This document shows, in pieces, positions 1-4,339 of a stretch of 5,130 nucleotides of DNA. The first letter of the stretch is position 1, and each line of letters begins with the position of its first letter. The notes under the pieces were generated by a model, which was not told the DNA's origin, made no database searches, and saw only the letters and a list, made by a program, of their open reading frames with translations. Source of the stretch: Acidobacteriota bacterium (lineage in GTDB: Bacteria > Acidobacteriota > Terriglobia > Terriglobales > Acidobacteriaceae). The stretch covers positions 1 to 5,130 of the forward strand of contig JAJZDL010000193.1 in assembly GCA_021851465.1 (NCBI GenBank), given 5' to 3'. Position numbers and translations under genes: made by a program.

Positions 1-111
1 CGAGACGCCTCGCTCAAGCCATGGACCGATTACTACAACCTGCAAAGACCCCATGGTAGCCTCAACTACAGGCCGCCCATCAGCCGCTCCGACAGCGGAA
101 CAACGTCTTGA
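1..111 (+). CDS. IS481-like transposase, C-terminal fragment
   Basis: Only the last 36 codons of a DDE integrase-core transposase are present, because the gene enters from the left edge in frame 1 and stops at TGA 109-111. The visible segment TDYYNLQRPHGSLNYRPP (residues 10-27 of the fragment), followed by ISR, is the standard C-terminal signature (YN..RPH.SL...PP.SR) of IS481 transposases and related IS3-type rve proteins. The family normally continues past ISR with an ending like GNNVL..(H/Y). Here that ending (NNVLIIYRHPAQPDES, 99-146, stop 147-149) lies in frame 3 instead, so the reading frame seems to have lost one base around 97-98. The catalytic residues lie outside the window. No terminal inverted repeat or target duplication could be identified downstream. 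The transposase-end identity is fairly sure, IS481 rather than IS3 is likely, and whether the copy works cannot be judged. Confidence 0.8.
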   Translation, partial: RDASLKPWTDYYNLQRPHGSLNYRPPISRSDSGTTS

Positions 112-145
112 TCATCTACAGGCACCCCGCACAGCCTGATGAAAG

Positions 146-466
146 CTAGGGGAGTGGAGATAGTGGCGAAAGTTCTTTTTGTTTCGGGTAGTTTCCGTCA
201 CCGTAATACACCGTCACGGAACCAGGCCGATCGTTTAGATGCCACACTGTATTAAGCCGTCCGGAAAAATCGTATCGTTTGACTTCACCGTTGCCGTCGG
301 CGCTTTCGGTGTAGAGGTAGAAACTTCCGTTCGTATCAAGTGCGAATTGAGTTTGTTCGGAGGCGGCGAGTGCCGGGACTGGCTTGGCGAACTGATTGAA
401 GGCGACGACCGACAGCATGACTGCGATCAGTGTGAGTACAGCCTTGGTATAGAGGTCTGCTTTCAT
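146..466 (-). CDS. small exported or membrane-anchored protein, unknown function
   Basis: This 106-aa protein starts at ATG 464-466 and ends with TAG at 146-148. Residues 1-8 are a short polar, charged N-terminus. Residues 9-25 are a hydrophobic helix, followed by PVPALA and a possible signal peptidase I site around residue 34. The mature part is short, polar and rich in Tyr, Gly and Asp (SFYLYTESADGNGEVKRYD), which suggests a small beta-structured extracytoplasmic domain. The start is supported by GGAG (473-476 on the opposite strand) 6 nt upstream. The opening MKADLYTKAVLTLIAVML resembles a group of small acidobacterial proteins of unknown function that I recall. The gene lies 96 bp after the secretin-like gene on the same strand and converges on the transposase fragment 34 bp away. 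It could be a last, loosely attached member of the sigma-factor set or have its own promoter. No function can be assigned. Confidence 0.75.
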   Translation of the reverse strand: MKADLYTKAVLTLIAVMLSVVAFNQFAKPVPALAASEQTQFALDTNGSFYLYTESADGNGEVKRYDFSGRLNTVWHLNDRPGSVTVYYGDGNYPKQKELSPLSPLP

Positions 467-516
467 TTCGTGCTCCGTTATCTGAATACTTGCATATGGT
501 TGCCGGATACGGCGGA

Positions 517-522
517 GTTATA
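517..522 (-). promoter_or_regulatory. possible -10 box upstream of the small exported protein
   Basis: On the minus strand the bases read TATAAC, a 5/6 match to the sigma-70 -10 consensus, 50 nt before the ATG at 466. No convincing -35 element is seen 16-18 nt further upstream. If real, the small exported protein would be transcribed on its own and not only by read-through from 563-1369. Confidence 0.25.
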
Positions 523-549
523 GTTGCTGCTGCTCCACGGACGGATAAG

Positions 550-566
550 CTGAGCGCACAGCTCAG
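550..566 (-). terminator. hairpin at the end of the secretin-like gene
   Basis: The inverted repeat CTGAGC (550-555) / GCTCAG (561-566) has a 5-nt loop and overlaps the TGA stop at 563-565. The minus strand shows no run of T after it, so it is not a classic intrinsic terminator. It may attenuate transcription or protect the 3' end of the mRNA. Confidence 0.3.
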
Positions 567-1369
567 GGCAGCGGCTGCATGACGACTTCGATGTTCAGGT
601 GGCCGGTGCTGCCGGGGATGTCCACCGATCCGAGCAGTACGGGCTTGCCGGGAGCGAGCAGCGATTCCCCCTTCAGCGAGGCTTGGCGGACGATCGGCTC
701 CGTGACTCCCTCTATGGTGGACTTTTCCGGCGCGACGCTGGAGTCTTCGACGGAGGACTTCAGCATGGCGTTCTCCCCCATCGCCGTCAGGGTCGCGGTG
801 AAGTTCATGCCTACGTCGACGTAGGTGAACTGGGTCTGGACGGCGGTTGCTCCGCCAGAGCTGTAGGAGCCGGTGGCTATTGGAATTTTGTTGCCCAGCT
901 TCAACGACGTCTCCTGCCCCGAGGTCATGATCATGGCGTAGTGCTGTGTGCCAATCTGCTTGCTCCCATCCATCTCGGTGACCGTGTAGGTGAGGCGGTA
1001 GTTCTTTTGGGGACGGTCGAGATCGCTGAGGATCTTCTGCACGAGCGCGTCATCGTCGGCACTGGCGCGAGTAACGATTGCGTTCTGGTTGAATACCAGA
1101 AAAATCTTGTCGTTTGAGGGAAGAGCGTTGCGCAGTGCGGTCACGATCTCGTTGGCGTCGGCCGGCGAGGAGACATTGGTCAGGTAGAAGGTGCGCTCGG
1201 GGAAGGTGTCGGCGTTCGGCCTTGCGGAGGCAGCCTCTGCGCTCGGCCCGGCGATGGCGGTGTGCTCGGCGGCCTTCGCGGTTGCGGGCGCGGGCTGTGC
1301 GTATGCGGATGCGAATGCGCTCAAAACCAGGGCCATGGTTGCTGCGGAGATGTTGCGTGCGATCTTCAT
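563..1369 (-). CDS. exported secretin-like protein (N-domain plus short beta-domain)
   Basis: This 268-aa protein has a clear signal peptide: K3 and R5, a hydrophobic core at 8-22, and an ASAYA-Q site near residue 24. An Ala/Pro-rich linker follows (25-55). Residues 58-118 (FYLTNVSSPADANEIVTALR...AIVTRASADDDALVQKILSDLDRP) have the beta-alpha-beta-beta-alpha pattern and the 'D.aLVQ.iL..LDrP' ending of secretin N-domains. Residues 123-266 follow the order of a secretin core: a YVDVGMNF segment at 183-190, an EPIVRQASLKGESLLAPGKP segment at 224-243 matching the usual 'P.v..R.....v.v.dG..v.iGGl', and LLGSVDIPG after it. The protein is far shorter than true secretins (usually over 400 aa) and lacks much of the pore-forming sheet. 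It contains no cysteine. The start is fixed by GGGAG 7 nt upstream. The gene lies 14 bp after the membrane-protein gene, so the two are probably co-translated. It may be a periplasmic adaptor or sensor; secretin likeness is moderate and function is unknown. Confidence 0.8.
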   Translation of the reverse strand: MKIARNISAATMALVLSAFASAYAQPAPATAKAAEHTAIAGPSAEAASARPNADTFPERTFYLTNVSSPADANEIVTALRNALPSNDKIFLVFNQNAIVTRASADDDALVQKILSDLDRPQKNYRLTYTVTEMDGSKQIGTQHYAMIMTSGQETSLKLGNKIPIATGSYSSGGATAVQTQFTYVDVGMNFTATLTAMGENAMLKSSVEDSSVAPEKSTIEGVTEPIVRQASLKGESLLAPGKPVLLGSVDIPGSTGHLNIEVVMQPLP

Positions 1370-1375
1370 CTTCGT

Positions 1376-1382
1376 TCTCCCT
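1376..1382 (-). promoter_or_regulatory. ribosome binding site of the secretin-like gene
   Basis: The minus strand reads AGGGAGA, with GGGAG ending 7 nt before ATG 1367-1369. The TAA stop of the preceding gene (1384-1386) lies directly upstream of this site, which fits translational coupling. The site decides the start: no other ATG nearby is so placed. Confidence 0.65.
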
Positions 1383-1383
1383 T

Positions 1384-2100
1384 TTATAGTTGCGATTGGT
1401 TTGGATTCGTTGTTGTGGGATCGCTGTACTCAGGCTGCGGCGGAGTGGGAGGCGGCGTGAAGAACTTGTTGAACTGCGCCTCATCCTGTGCCTCCGACCT
1501 TTCCTGCGCGTCGGGGGTGAGCGAGACCAGAAGCGCTGGACTGGCGGTGCGCGCCAGTTCCGCCAACTCCCGCTCCTGCGCGGTCAAGGGAAGAACGGGC
1601 GCTGGATGCGACGGCGCATTGACTGCGGCCAGGGCCTGGGCGCGCAGCATGTCGCTGTAGCGAACGGCGGCGCTACGCGCGCGCAGCACCTTCGGAGCAG
1701 TGCACGGGTTGGCGAGGGCCTGACTCGCGGGCGCGTTCTGCGATGTGGCCGCAACCGGCGTGGCCGCCGACGCGGGATTGCGCAATGCGGTTCCCTCTCT
1801 CGTTGCAGACCGCCCAAGCTCCGGGTGGACCCGCGCCAGATGGCCGGCAAAGAGCGCGACGCCGGCGATCAGCATCGCCGTCGCCGCCCCGCTGACGGCC
1901 CCGCGACCCCACGCACCAGCCAGCGTGGAGCCGGTCAGCAGATCGCGCCAGCGAAACTCGGCCACTGACGCGGCTTGCTGCACGCGCTCTGCGATTCGAG
2001 CTTCGATGCGCGCCTGCATCCCATCGGGCGGGACGGCGGCGCGCAGGGCCGCGAGGGCGTTGTCGATCCTCTCGTCGCGATTTATACGATCGTTCTGCAT
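1384..2100 (-). CDS. single-pass membrane protein, putative anti-sigma factor
   Basis: This 238-aa protein is encoded directly downstream of the ECF sigma gene, where an anti-sigma factor would be expected. Residues 1-66 are a charged, helical, probably cytoplasmic segment (Arg/Asp/Glu-rich, with RIEARIAERVQQAA at 31-44). Residues 68-88 form one transmembrane helix (AVSGAATAMLIAGVALFAGHL). The rest is extracytoplasmic: an Ala/Pro-rich linker, then PAPVLPLTAQERELAELART (167-185), VSLTPDAQERSEAQDEAQFNKFF (192-214) and a Pro-rich tail. The PLTxQERxLxxLA segment followed by an acidic helix ending in F-FF is a pattern I recall from uncharacterised acidobacterial proteins next to sigma factors. There is only one cysteine (C133), so the HxxxCxxC zinc motif of ZAS-type anti-sigma factors is absent. 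Topology is well supported; the anti-sigma role rests on position only. The start has a strong Shine-Dalgarno site. Confidence 0.8.
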   Translation of the reverse strand: MQNDRINRDERIDNALAALRAAVPPDGMQARIEARIAERVQQAASVAEFRWRDLLTGSTLAGAWGRGAVSGAATAMLIAGVALFAGHLARVHPELGRSATREGTALRNPASAATPVAATSQNAPASQALANPCTAPKVLRARSAAVRYSDMLRAQALAAVNAPSHPAPVLPLTAQERELAELARTASPALLVSLTPDAQERSEAQDEAQFNKFFTPPPTPPQPEYSDPTTTNPNQSQL

Positions 2101-2103
2101 CGC

Positions 2104-2111
2104 TCCTCCTT
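2104..2111 (-). promoter_or_regulatory. strong ribosome binding site of the putative anti-sigma gene
   Basis: The minus strand reads AAGGAGGA, near-perfect complementarity to the 16S rRNA tail, a few bases before ATG 2098-2100. It fixes the start and shows that this gene recruits ribosomes independently, although it follows the sigma gene at 165 bp. Confidence 0.8.
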
Positions 2112-2147
2112 GGAGTCTTTATGAGATTTTGTAGAGCGTCGCGCTAC

Positions 2148-2170
2148 GAGCAAAATACTATGAGCAAAAT
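2148..2170. repeat. 14-bp-spaced direct repeat GAGCAAAAT
   Basis: The 9-mer GAGCAAAAT occurs at 2148-2156 and again at 2162-2170, flanked by similar bases (ACGAGCAAAAT / ATGAGCAAAAT). It lies between the sigma gene and the membrane-protein gene, at one edge of the dispersed repeat. It could be a small duplication linked to arrival of that repeat, or a binding site. Meaning is uncertain. Confidence 0.55.
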
Positions 2171-2176
2171 GCGGAG

Positions 2177-2213
2177 GTTCTTCCCCTGCGACAAGCTCAG
2201 GGTCAGAATGACA
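2177..2213 (-). repeat. dispersed repeat, copy A (long form with internal hairpin)
   Basis: The minus strand contains TTGTCATTCTGACCCTGAGC followed by TTGTCGCAGGGGAAGAACC. Both ends match copy B at 3909-3939 (TTGTCATTCTGA at one end, AAGAA.CC at the other), while the middle is longer and holds the inverted repeat CCCTG (2184-2188) / CAGGG (2198-2202). I recognise this as the long form of a short repeat that is scattered between genes in Acidobacteriota and some other bacteria, and that is often mistranslated as protein. Here it sits inside the gap between the sigma gene and the putative anti-sigma gene, in the same orientation as both. Confidence 0.75.
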
Positions 2214-2265
2214 AGTCATCGTTGGATCTATATGGGTTCCATAAGTCGTTCAATGCCTCAATTCC

Positions 2266-2820
2266 TCAATCTTTCAGGCGCTGGCGGAGGTGAGCGCGGG
2301 CGCGAAAGAGCAGCGACCGAACGCTGGATTCACTCTTGCCCATTACCGCGGCGATCTCCGCCGTGCTCAGCTCCTCCATCGCCGACAGCAGCAACGCCTC
2401 GCGCTCCTTCTTCGGCAATTTTTCCATCGCGGCGAGCACCTGCGCGATGCGCGTCGCCTCGGCCAGCGCCTCGTCGGCGGGCAGATCGGCGGAGACCAGG
2501 GCTGCGGCAAAAATGTCATCCATCTGCTGTGGACGGATGCGGCGGCTGCGATCCAGCGCCAGGCGCCACGCAATGCGCACCAGCCACGGCCTGAGATCGA
2601 CGATGCCGGCCAGTTCGTGCCGACGTTGCAGCACGCGCACGAAGACGTCCTGCACCACGTCCTCCGCCTCGGAGGGATTGCGCACCAGCGAGAGCGCCAC
2701 GCGATAGAGAAGCCCGGAGTGCTCGCGCACCAGCTCGCCCAGATCGGGCACGGCTTCGACCCTCTCCGCAACCTGCTCTGTCGCAAACCATTGCAAGCTG
2801 TGTTCCCCGATCGCGTCCAT
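2266..2820 (-). CDS. ECF-type RNA polymerase sigma factor
   Basis: This 184-aa protein has the two-domain layout and length of group 4 (ECF) sigma factors and directs core RNA polymerase to specific promoters. Region 2 spans about residues 28-96: LVREHSGLLYRVALSLVRNP (30-49), the core-binding helix EAEDVVQDVFVRVLQ (51-65), and the -10-recognition and melting helix RPWLVRIAWRLALDRSRR (77-94). A charged linker with the AlaAsp-rich segment DLPADEALAEA follows. Region 4 spans about 128-182: LPKKEREALLL (135-145) and the helix-turn-helix ELSTAEIAAVMGKSESSVRS (150-169), ending in LLFRARAHLRQRL (170-182). No extra C-terminal domain is present. The start ATG 2818-2820 has GAAGG 5 nt upstream. The gene lies divergent from accD and upstream of a membrane protein that probably controls it. 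The exact ECF subgroup and regulon cannot be told from sequence alone. Family assignment is very sure. Confidence 0.95.
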   Translation of the reverse strand: MDAIGEHSLQWFATEQVAERVEAVPDLGELVREHSGLLYRVALSLVRNPSEAEDVVQDVFVRVLQRRHELAGIVDLRPWLVRIAWRLALDRSRRIRPQQMDDIFAAALVSADLPADEALAEATRIAQVLAAMEKLPKKEREALLLSAMEELSTAEIAAVMGKSESSVRSLLFRARAHLRQRLKD

Positions 2821-2897
2821 TTATACCTTCTACAGCACAGACGCGCGAGTTGGCGATTCGCTCGGATTTATTTTTGAGGCCTGGGGAAGGCGGACTA

Positions 2898-2918
2898 GGC
2901 GCGGAGCTAAACTGCGCC
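2898..2918. promoter_or_regulatory. inverted repeat in the accD / sigma-factor divergent region
   Basis: GGCGC (2898-2902) and GCGCC (2914-2918) form a perfect inverted repeat with an 11-nt AT-richer centre. It lies just upstream of the accD -10 box, covering the place where a -35 element would be, and between two divergent genes. A regulator binding site is possible, but 5-bp GC arms are also expected by chance in such DNA. Confidence 0.3.
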
Positions 2919-2935
2919 AAACCACCCACTCCCGA

Positions 2936-2941
2936 TACAAT
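2936..2941 (+). promoter_or_regulatory. accD -10 box
   Basis: TACAAT is a 5/6 match to TATAAT. It predicts a start of transcription near 2948 and a leader of about 32 nt that contains the ribosome binding site. No good -35 match lies 16-18 bp upstream. Confidence 0.5.
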
Positions 2942-2965
2942 AGAGCGGCAGCGGTAGAGGTTTTG

Positions 2966-2974
2966 AAGAGGGAA
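2966..2974 (+). promoter_or_regulatory. accD ribosome binding site
   Basis: The purine-rich stretch AAGAGGGAA contains GAGG ending 8 nt before ATG 2980-2982. It fixes the accD start, which also gives the usual distance to the first zinc cysteine. Confidence 0.7.
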
Positions 2975-2979
2975 GCCGG

Positions 2980-3864
2980 ATGACCTGGTTCAAGCGGGAA
3001 GACAACGAGATCGTCAACGATGCGCAGAAGACGGTGCGCACCGAAGGGCTTTGGAAGCAGTGCGTCGGTTGCCGCCAGGCGATCTTCAAAAAAGACCTGG
3101 AGGCGAACCTGAACGTGTGCCCGAAGTGCGGGCACCACTTCTACATTGGGGCGCGGCGGCGGATCGAGATGCTGCTGGAGCCGGGGTACGAGCTGGTGGA
3201 TCTGGAGCTGCGCTCGACCGACCCGCTGGAGTTCACCGACCTGAAGCGCTATCGACATCGGCTGGATGAGGCGCGCAAGAAGACCGGGCTGAACGACGCG
3301 ATCGTGAACGCAGTGGGGATGCTGGGGCCGCACGCGGTGACGGTGAGCGCGATGGAGTACGGCTTCATCGGCGGCAGCATGGGCGCGGTGGTGGGCGAGA
3401 CGATTGCACGGGCGGTGGACCGCTCGCTGGCCACTCGACACCCGTTGATCATTGTGGCGGCCTCGGGCGGCGCGCGGATGATGGAGGGGATCGTATCGCT
3501 GATGCAGATGGCGAAGATCAGCGCGGGGCTGGCGCGGCTGGACGACGCAAAGATTCCCTACATCTCGGTGATGACCGACCCGACGACGGGCGGTGTGACG
3601 GCCAGCTTCGCCATGCTGGGCGATCTGAACATCGCCGAGCCGGGCGCGTTGATCGGCTTTGCGGGGCCGCGGGTGATCGAGCAGACGACGCGGCAGAAGC
3701 TGCCGGAGGGATTTCAACGGTCGGAGTTCCTGCTGGAGCATGGGTTCCTGGATGCGATCGTGGAGCGCAAGGAGATGAAGGAGTACCTGGCGCAGGCGCT
3801 GGGGTGGATGAGCGGGGAGAGGACGAGCGCGATCGGCGAAAAGCACGCGGCGGTTGGGGCTTAG
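2980..3864 (+). CDS. accD: acetyl-CoA carboxylase carboxyltransferase subunit beta
   Basis: AccD is the beta half of the cytoplasmic carboxyltransferase. With AccA it moves the carboxyl group from biotin on AccB to acetyl-CoA, giving malonyl-CoA, the first committed step of fatty acid synthesis. The 294-aa length is normal. The N-terminal zinc ribbon is intact: C28, C31, C47 and C50 (CVGC...CPKC), at the same spacing as in E. coli AccD. The crotonase-type carboxyltransferase domain follows, with FIGGSMGAVVGE (129-140), SGGARMMEG (162-170), the glycine-rich TTGGVTASFAMLGD (202-215) and GFAGPRVIEQT (226-236), then LPEGFQRSEFLLEHGFLDAIV (241-261). The last 20 or so residues are the usual variable tail. 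accD stands alone here: accA is not adjacent, the gene upstream is divergent and the one downstream convergent, so it is probably transcribed by itself. No sign of truncation or frameshift. Identification is as sure as sequence alone allows. Confidence 0.98.
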   Translation: MTWFKREDNEIVNDAQKTVRTEGLWKQCVGCRQAIFKKDLEANLNVCPKCGHHFYIGARRRIEMLLEPGYELVDLELRSTDPLEFTDLKRYRHRLDEARKKTGLNDAIVNAVGMLGPHAVTVSAMEYGFIGGSMGAVVGETIARAVDRSLATRHPLIIVAASGGARMMEGIVSLMQMAKISAGLARLDDAKIPYISVMTDPTTGGVTASFAMLGDLNIAEPGALIGFAGPRVIEQTTRQKLPEGFQRSEFLLEHGFLDAIVERKEMKEYLAQALGWMSGERTSAIGEKHAAVGA

Positions 3865-3908
3865 AACATTCCGGCCATGGTGAATACCGTGGCGCTGCCA
3901 GAAAAATA

Positions 3909-3939
3909 CGGGGATTCTTAGCTGCGCTCAGAATGACAA
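3909..3939 (-). repeat. dispersed repeat, copy B (short form)
   Basis: The minus strand reads TTGTCATTCTGAGCGCAGC followed by TAAGAATCCCCG. Read in frame it gives VILSAAKNPRI, a peptide familiar from spurious ORFs in many acidobacterial and metagenomic genomes, which marks it as a multi-copy intergenic repeat and not coding. It shares TTGTCATTCTGA and the AAGAA.CC end with copy A but lacks the CCCTG/CAGGG middle. It lies in the 138-bp convergent gap between accD and the two-helix membrane protein. No standard terminator was found in that gap. Confidence 0.75.
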
Positions 3940-4002
3940 TATAGCAATCGGGGGTCCACCGACAGAATCCCACCGAAGAAGCGTGCTTTTCGCTGTGCCG
4001 GA

Positions 4003-4320
4003 TCAGTTGCGGCGTAGGATTCGCCTGAGCCAGAGGGTGCCGAGGTAGCCGAGTGCGAGCGCCATGACGATGAGGCCGATGGGGAGGCCGACGCGGCGAT
4101 AGCTCAATGAAAAGTCGATGGAGCCGTGCGCCGCGGAGTTGTAGATGAGGATGAAGACGATGGCGCAGAAGGTGGCGGCGAAGAAGGCCATGAAGCCGGA
4201 GGCGACGCTCATGAGCAGGCTGGCGAACCAACCGAGGCCACCGAGTGGCACTCCGCAGAGGGTAGCCGTGCCGACGGATTGAGTGGCTGCGCGCGCCGGT
4301 GTAGGGGAAGAGAGCGTCAT
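4003..4320 (-). CDS. small two-helix membrane protein, unknown function
   Basis: This 105-aa protein is read from ATG 4318-4320. A longer in-frame opening reaches 4542 but was rejected: the extra 74 residues are Ala/Arg/Ser/Thr-rich, lack any family character and overlap the well-supported plus-strand gene from 4340. Residues 1-28 are a short polar, Thr/Ala-rich N-terminus. Residues 29-60 are strongly hydrophobic (GWFASLLMSVASGFMAFFAATFCAIVFILIY, about 30-60), and a second helix is at 79-98 (LPIGLIVMALALGYLGTLWL). A polar loop with SIDFSLSYRRVG lies between, and the protein ends in the positive tail RRILRRN. The positive charges suggest that the C-terminus is cytoplasmic. No enzyme motif is visible. 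There is no Shine-Dalgarno site; a -10-like box (TATTCT) sits so close that the mRNA would begin at the ATG. I recall similar small proteins in Acidobacteriaceae but no function. Confidence 0.75.
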   Translation of the reverse strand: MTLSSPTPARAATQSVGTATLCGVPLGGLGWFASLLMSVASGFMAFFAATFCAIVFILIYNSAAHGSIDFSLSYRRVGLPIGLIVMALALGYLGTLWLRRILRRN

Positions 4321-4323
4321 ACA

Positions 4324-4334
4324 GGTAGAATACC
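4324..4334. promoter_or_regulatory. palindromic shared -10 region, divergent leaderless promoters
   Basis: GGTAGAATACC is a perfect inverted repeat (GGTA / TACC) around GAA. On the plus strand it contains TAGAAT (4326-4331), with the predicted transcription start at about 4338-4340, beside ATG 4340. On the minus strand it contains TATTCT (4332 down to 4327), with the predicted start at 4320, the A of the other ATG. Neither gene has room for a Shine-Dalgarno site downstream of these boxes. -35 elements are weak on both sides. Confidence 0.55.
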
Positions 4335-4339
4335 GTCTT

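Noticed and set aside
112..145. Right terminal inverted repeat of the IS481-like element
   Set aside because: No match to a family end was visible, and the left end is outside the window, so it cannot be tested here.
2121..2594. Plus-strand frame of 157 codons starting inside repeat copy A
   Set aside because: It begins in the intergenic repeat and continues antisense to the sigma factor with an Arg/Pro/Ala-rich shadow composition.
2821..2900. Autoregulatory ECF promoter (GGAAC / CGTC type) for the sigma gene
   Set aside because: No GGAAC-like -35 with a CGTC-like -10 was found on the minus strand. Only an AT-rich AAAAATAAAT stretch is seen, too vague to call.
2830..3846. Minus-strand open frame of 338 codons opposite accD
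   Set aside because: Composition is His/Arg/Pro/Leu-biased with no family character, and it lies fully opposite a certain gene.
3974..3992. Possible terminator hairpin CGAAGA...TTTTCG after accD
   Set aside because: The stem has only six pairs including a G-U, its loop is large and no T run follows, so it does not support a terminator call.
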